From an uncultured bacterium (lineage in GTDB: Bacteria; Patescibacteriota; CALEFQ01), in NCBI GenBank assembly GCA_937877125.1, contig CALEFQ010000051.1, positions 1 to 14,218 of the forward strand: a stretch of DNA of 14,218 nt, written 5' to 3'. Of this stretch, positions 13,836 to 14,218 are shown piece after piece (position 1 is the stretch's first letter; each line of letters opens with the position of its first letter). The notes beneath the pieces are model-generated. The model ran no database searches. It saw only the letters and a list, made by a program, of their open reading frames with translations, and was not told the DNA's origin. Both the position numbers and the translations under genes were made by a program.

Positions 13836-14218
13836 ATGCCGAAAGTTTGGTTAGCAAAAATTACTTTAGCCGGCGCCCTAGCAGCTTTCGGCATTTTGGG
13901 CCGCTGGCTCCTCCAAGATTGGCCCAACATTGAAACCGTCACCGCCGCCGCGCTGGTGGCCGGGGCCCTGCTCGGCTGGCGCTGGGGAGCGGCCATCGCC
14001 CTGATCGTGATCGCGGCCAGCGATATTTTGATCGGTAATAATTCCATCCTGCTCTTCACCTGGTCCGCTTTCGCCCTGATCGGAATCGGGGGCTGGCTGC
14101 TCCATAAACGGGCTTCCTTTTCTCCGAAATTCATTTTTCAAATAACCGGACTGGGACTCGGAGCCGCGGTTTTCTTTTACTTTTTCACCAACTTCGGCGT
14201 TTGGTTGCTTTTTCCTAT
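13836..14218 (+). CDS. DUF6580-like/ECF S-component-like membrane protein (partial)
   Basis: Open from ATG 13836 to the window edge: 127 residues with no stop. Hydrophobic segments lie at about 8-26, 33-65, 71-90 and 100-127. The NIETVTAAALVAGALLG stretch, the SDILIG motif (62-67) and FFYFFTNFGVWLL (113-125) resemble the DUF6580 putative transporter family, which looks like the substrate-binding S component of ECF vitamin transporters. It follows the DUF4430 lipoprotein after 5 bp. Inferred: lipoprotein plus S-like component form a cofactor or vitamin uptake pair. No ECF energy-coupling (T or A) subunit is in the window. The C-terminus is missing, so family membership rests on the motifs seen. 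Confidence 0.8.
   Translation, partial: MPKVWLAKITLAGALAAFGILGRWLLQDWPNIETVTAAALVAGALLGWRWGAAIALIVIAASDILIGNNSILLFTWSAFALIGIGGWLLHKRASFSPKFIFQITGLGLGAAVFFYFFTNFGVWLLFP

Noticed and set aside
13817..14134. A 105-codon minus-strand frame at the right edge
   Set aside because: It is antisense to the DUF6580-like frame, which has coherent membrane segments and family motifs.

Overview
The window looks like a bacterial chromosome segment. Candidate Phyla Radiation (Patescibacteria) is the most likely source, but this is inferred from style rather than from a marker gene. The style consists of SHQLRTPL-type histidine kinases, single-domain response regulators, few Shine-Dalgarno sites, an almost leaderless promoter, and a different short palindromic repeat at nearly every operon boundary. 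The standard genetic code fits: TGA ends one gene and tryptophans are TGG. I saw no tRNA, rRNA, CRISPR array, transposase or phage gene.

Region 1 (48-8544, all minus strand, read right to left) is a six-gene signalling cassette. In transcription order it holds: a soluble multi-PAS/GAF histidine kinase; two paralogous single-domain receiver proteins; a 7TM multi-PAS receptor with no kinase domain; a 63-residue half-ferritin with rubrerythrin-type metal-ligand motifs; and a membrane dCache-HAMP-PAS histidine kinase. Spacing is tight, with one 11-bp overlap and gaps of 7 and 16 bp. A strong sigma70-like promoter (TTGCCA-17-TATAAT) sits in front of the first kinase and overlaps the apparent terminator of rnc. 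No DNA-binding or enzymatic output domain is present, so the readout must act through protein contacts or genes elsewhere.

Region 2 (8601-10924, minus strand) carries RNA-maturation genes: tsaB (tRNA t6A synthesis), an RNase Z-like metallo-beta-lactamase protein, and rnc (RNase III). The tsaB/MBL spacer is built from a 7-bp CTTTTGA repeat. The same repeat, inverted, lies in frame inside tsaB.

Region 3 (10925-13241) holds a hairpin-rich divergent spacer, a UPF0104/lysylphosphatidylglycerol-synthase-type membrane protein on the plus strand, a nested palindrome between convergent genes, and a THUMP-domain RNA methyltransferase on the minus strand.

Region 4 (13242-14218) begins with three GC-rich hairpins. 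A plus-strand pair follows: a DUF4430 lipoprotein and a DUF6580-like multi-pass membrane protein cut by the window edge. Together they suggest a cofactor-uptake pair.

Several open frames begin upstream of the likely start at a TTG. For these I chose the internal ATG (rnc, the MBL protein, the first kinase and the second receiver).
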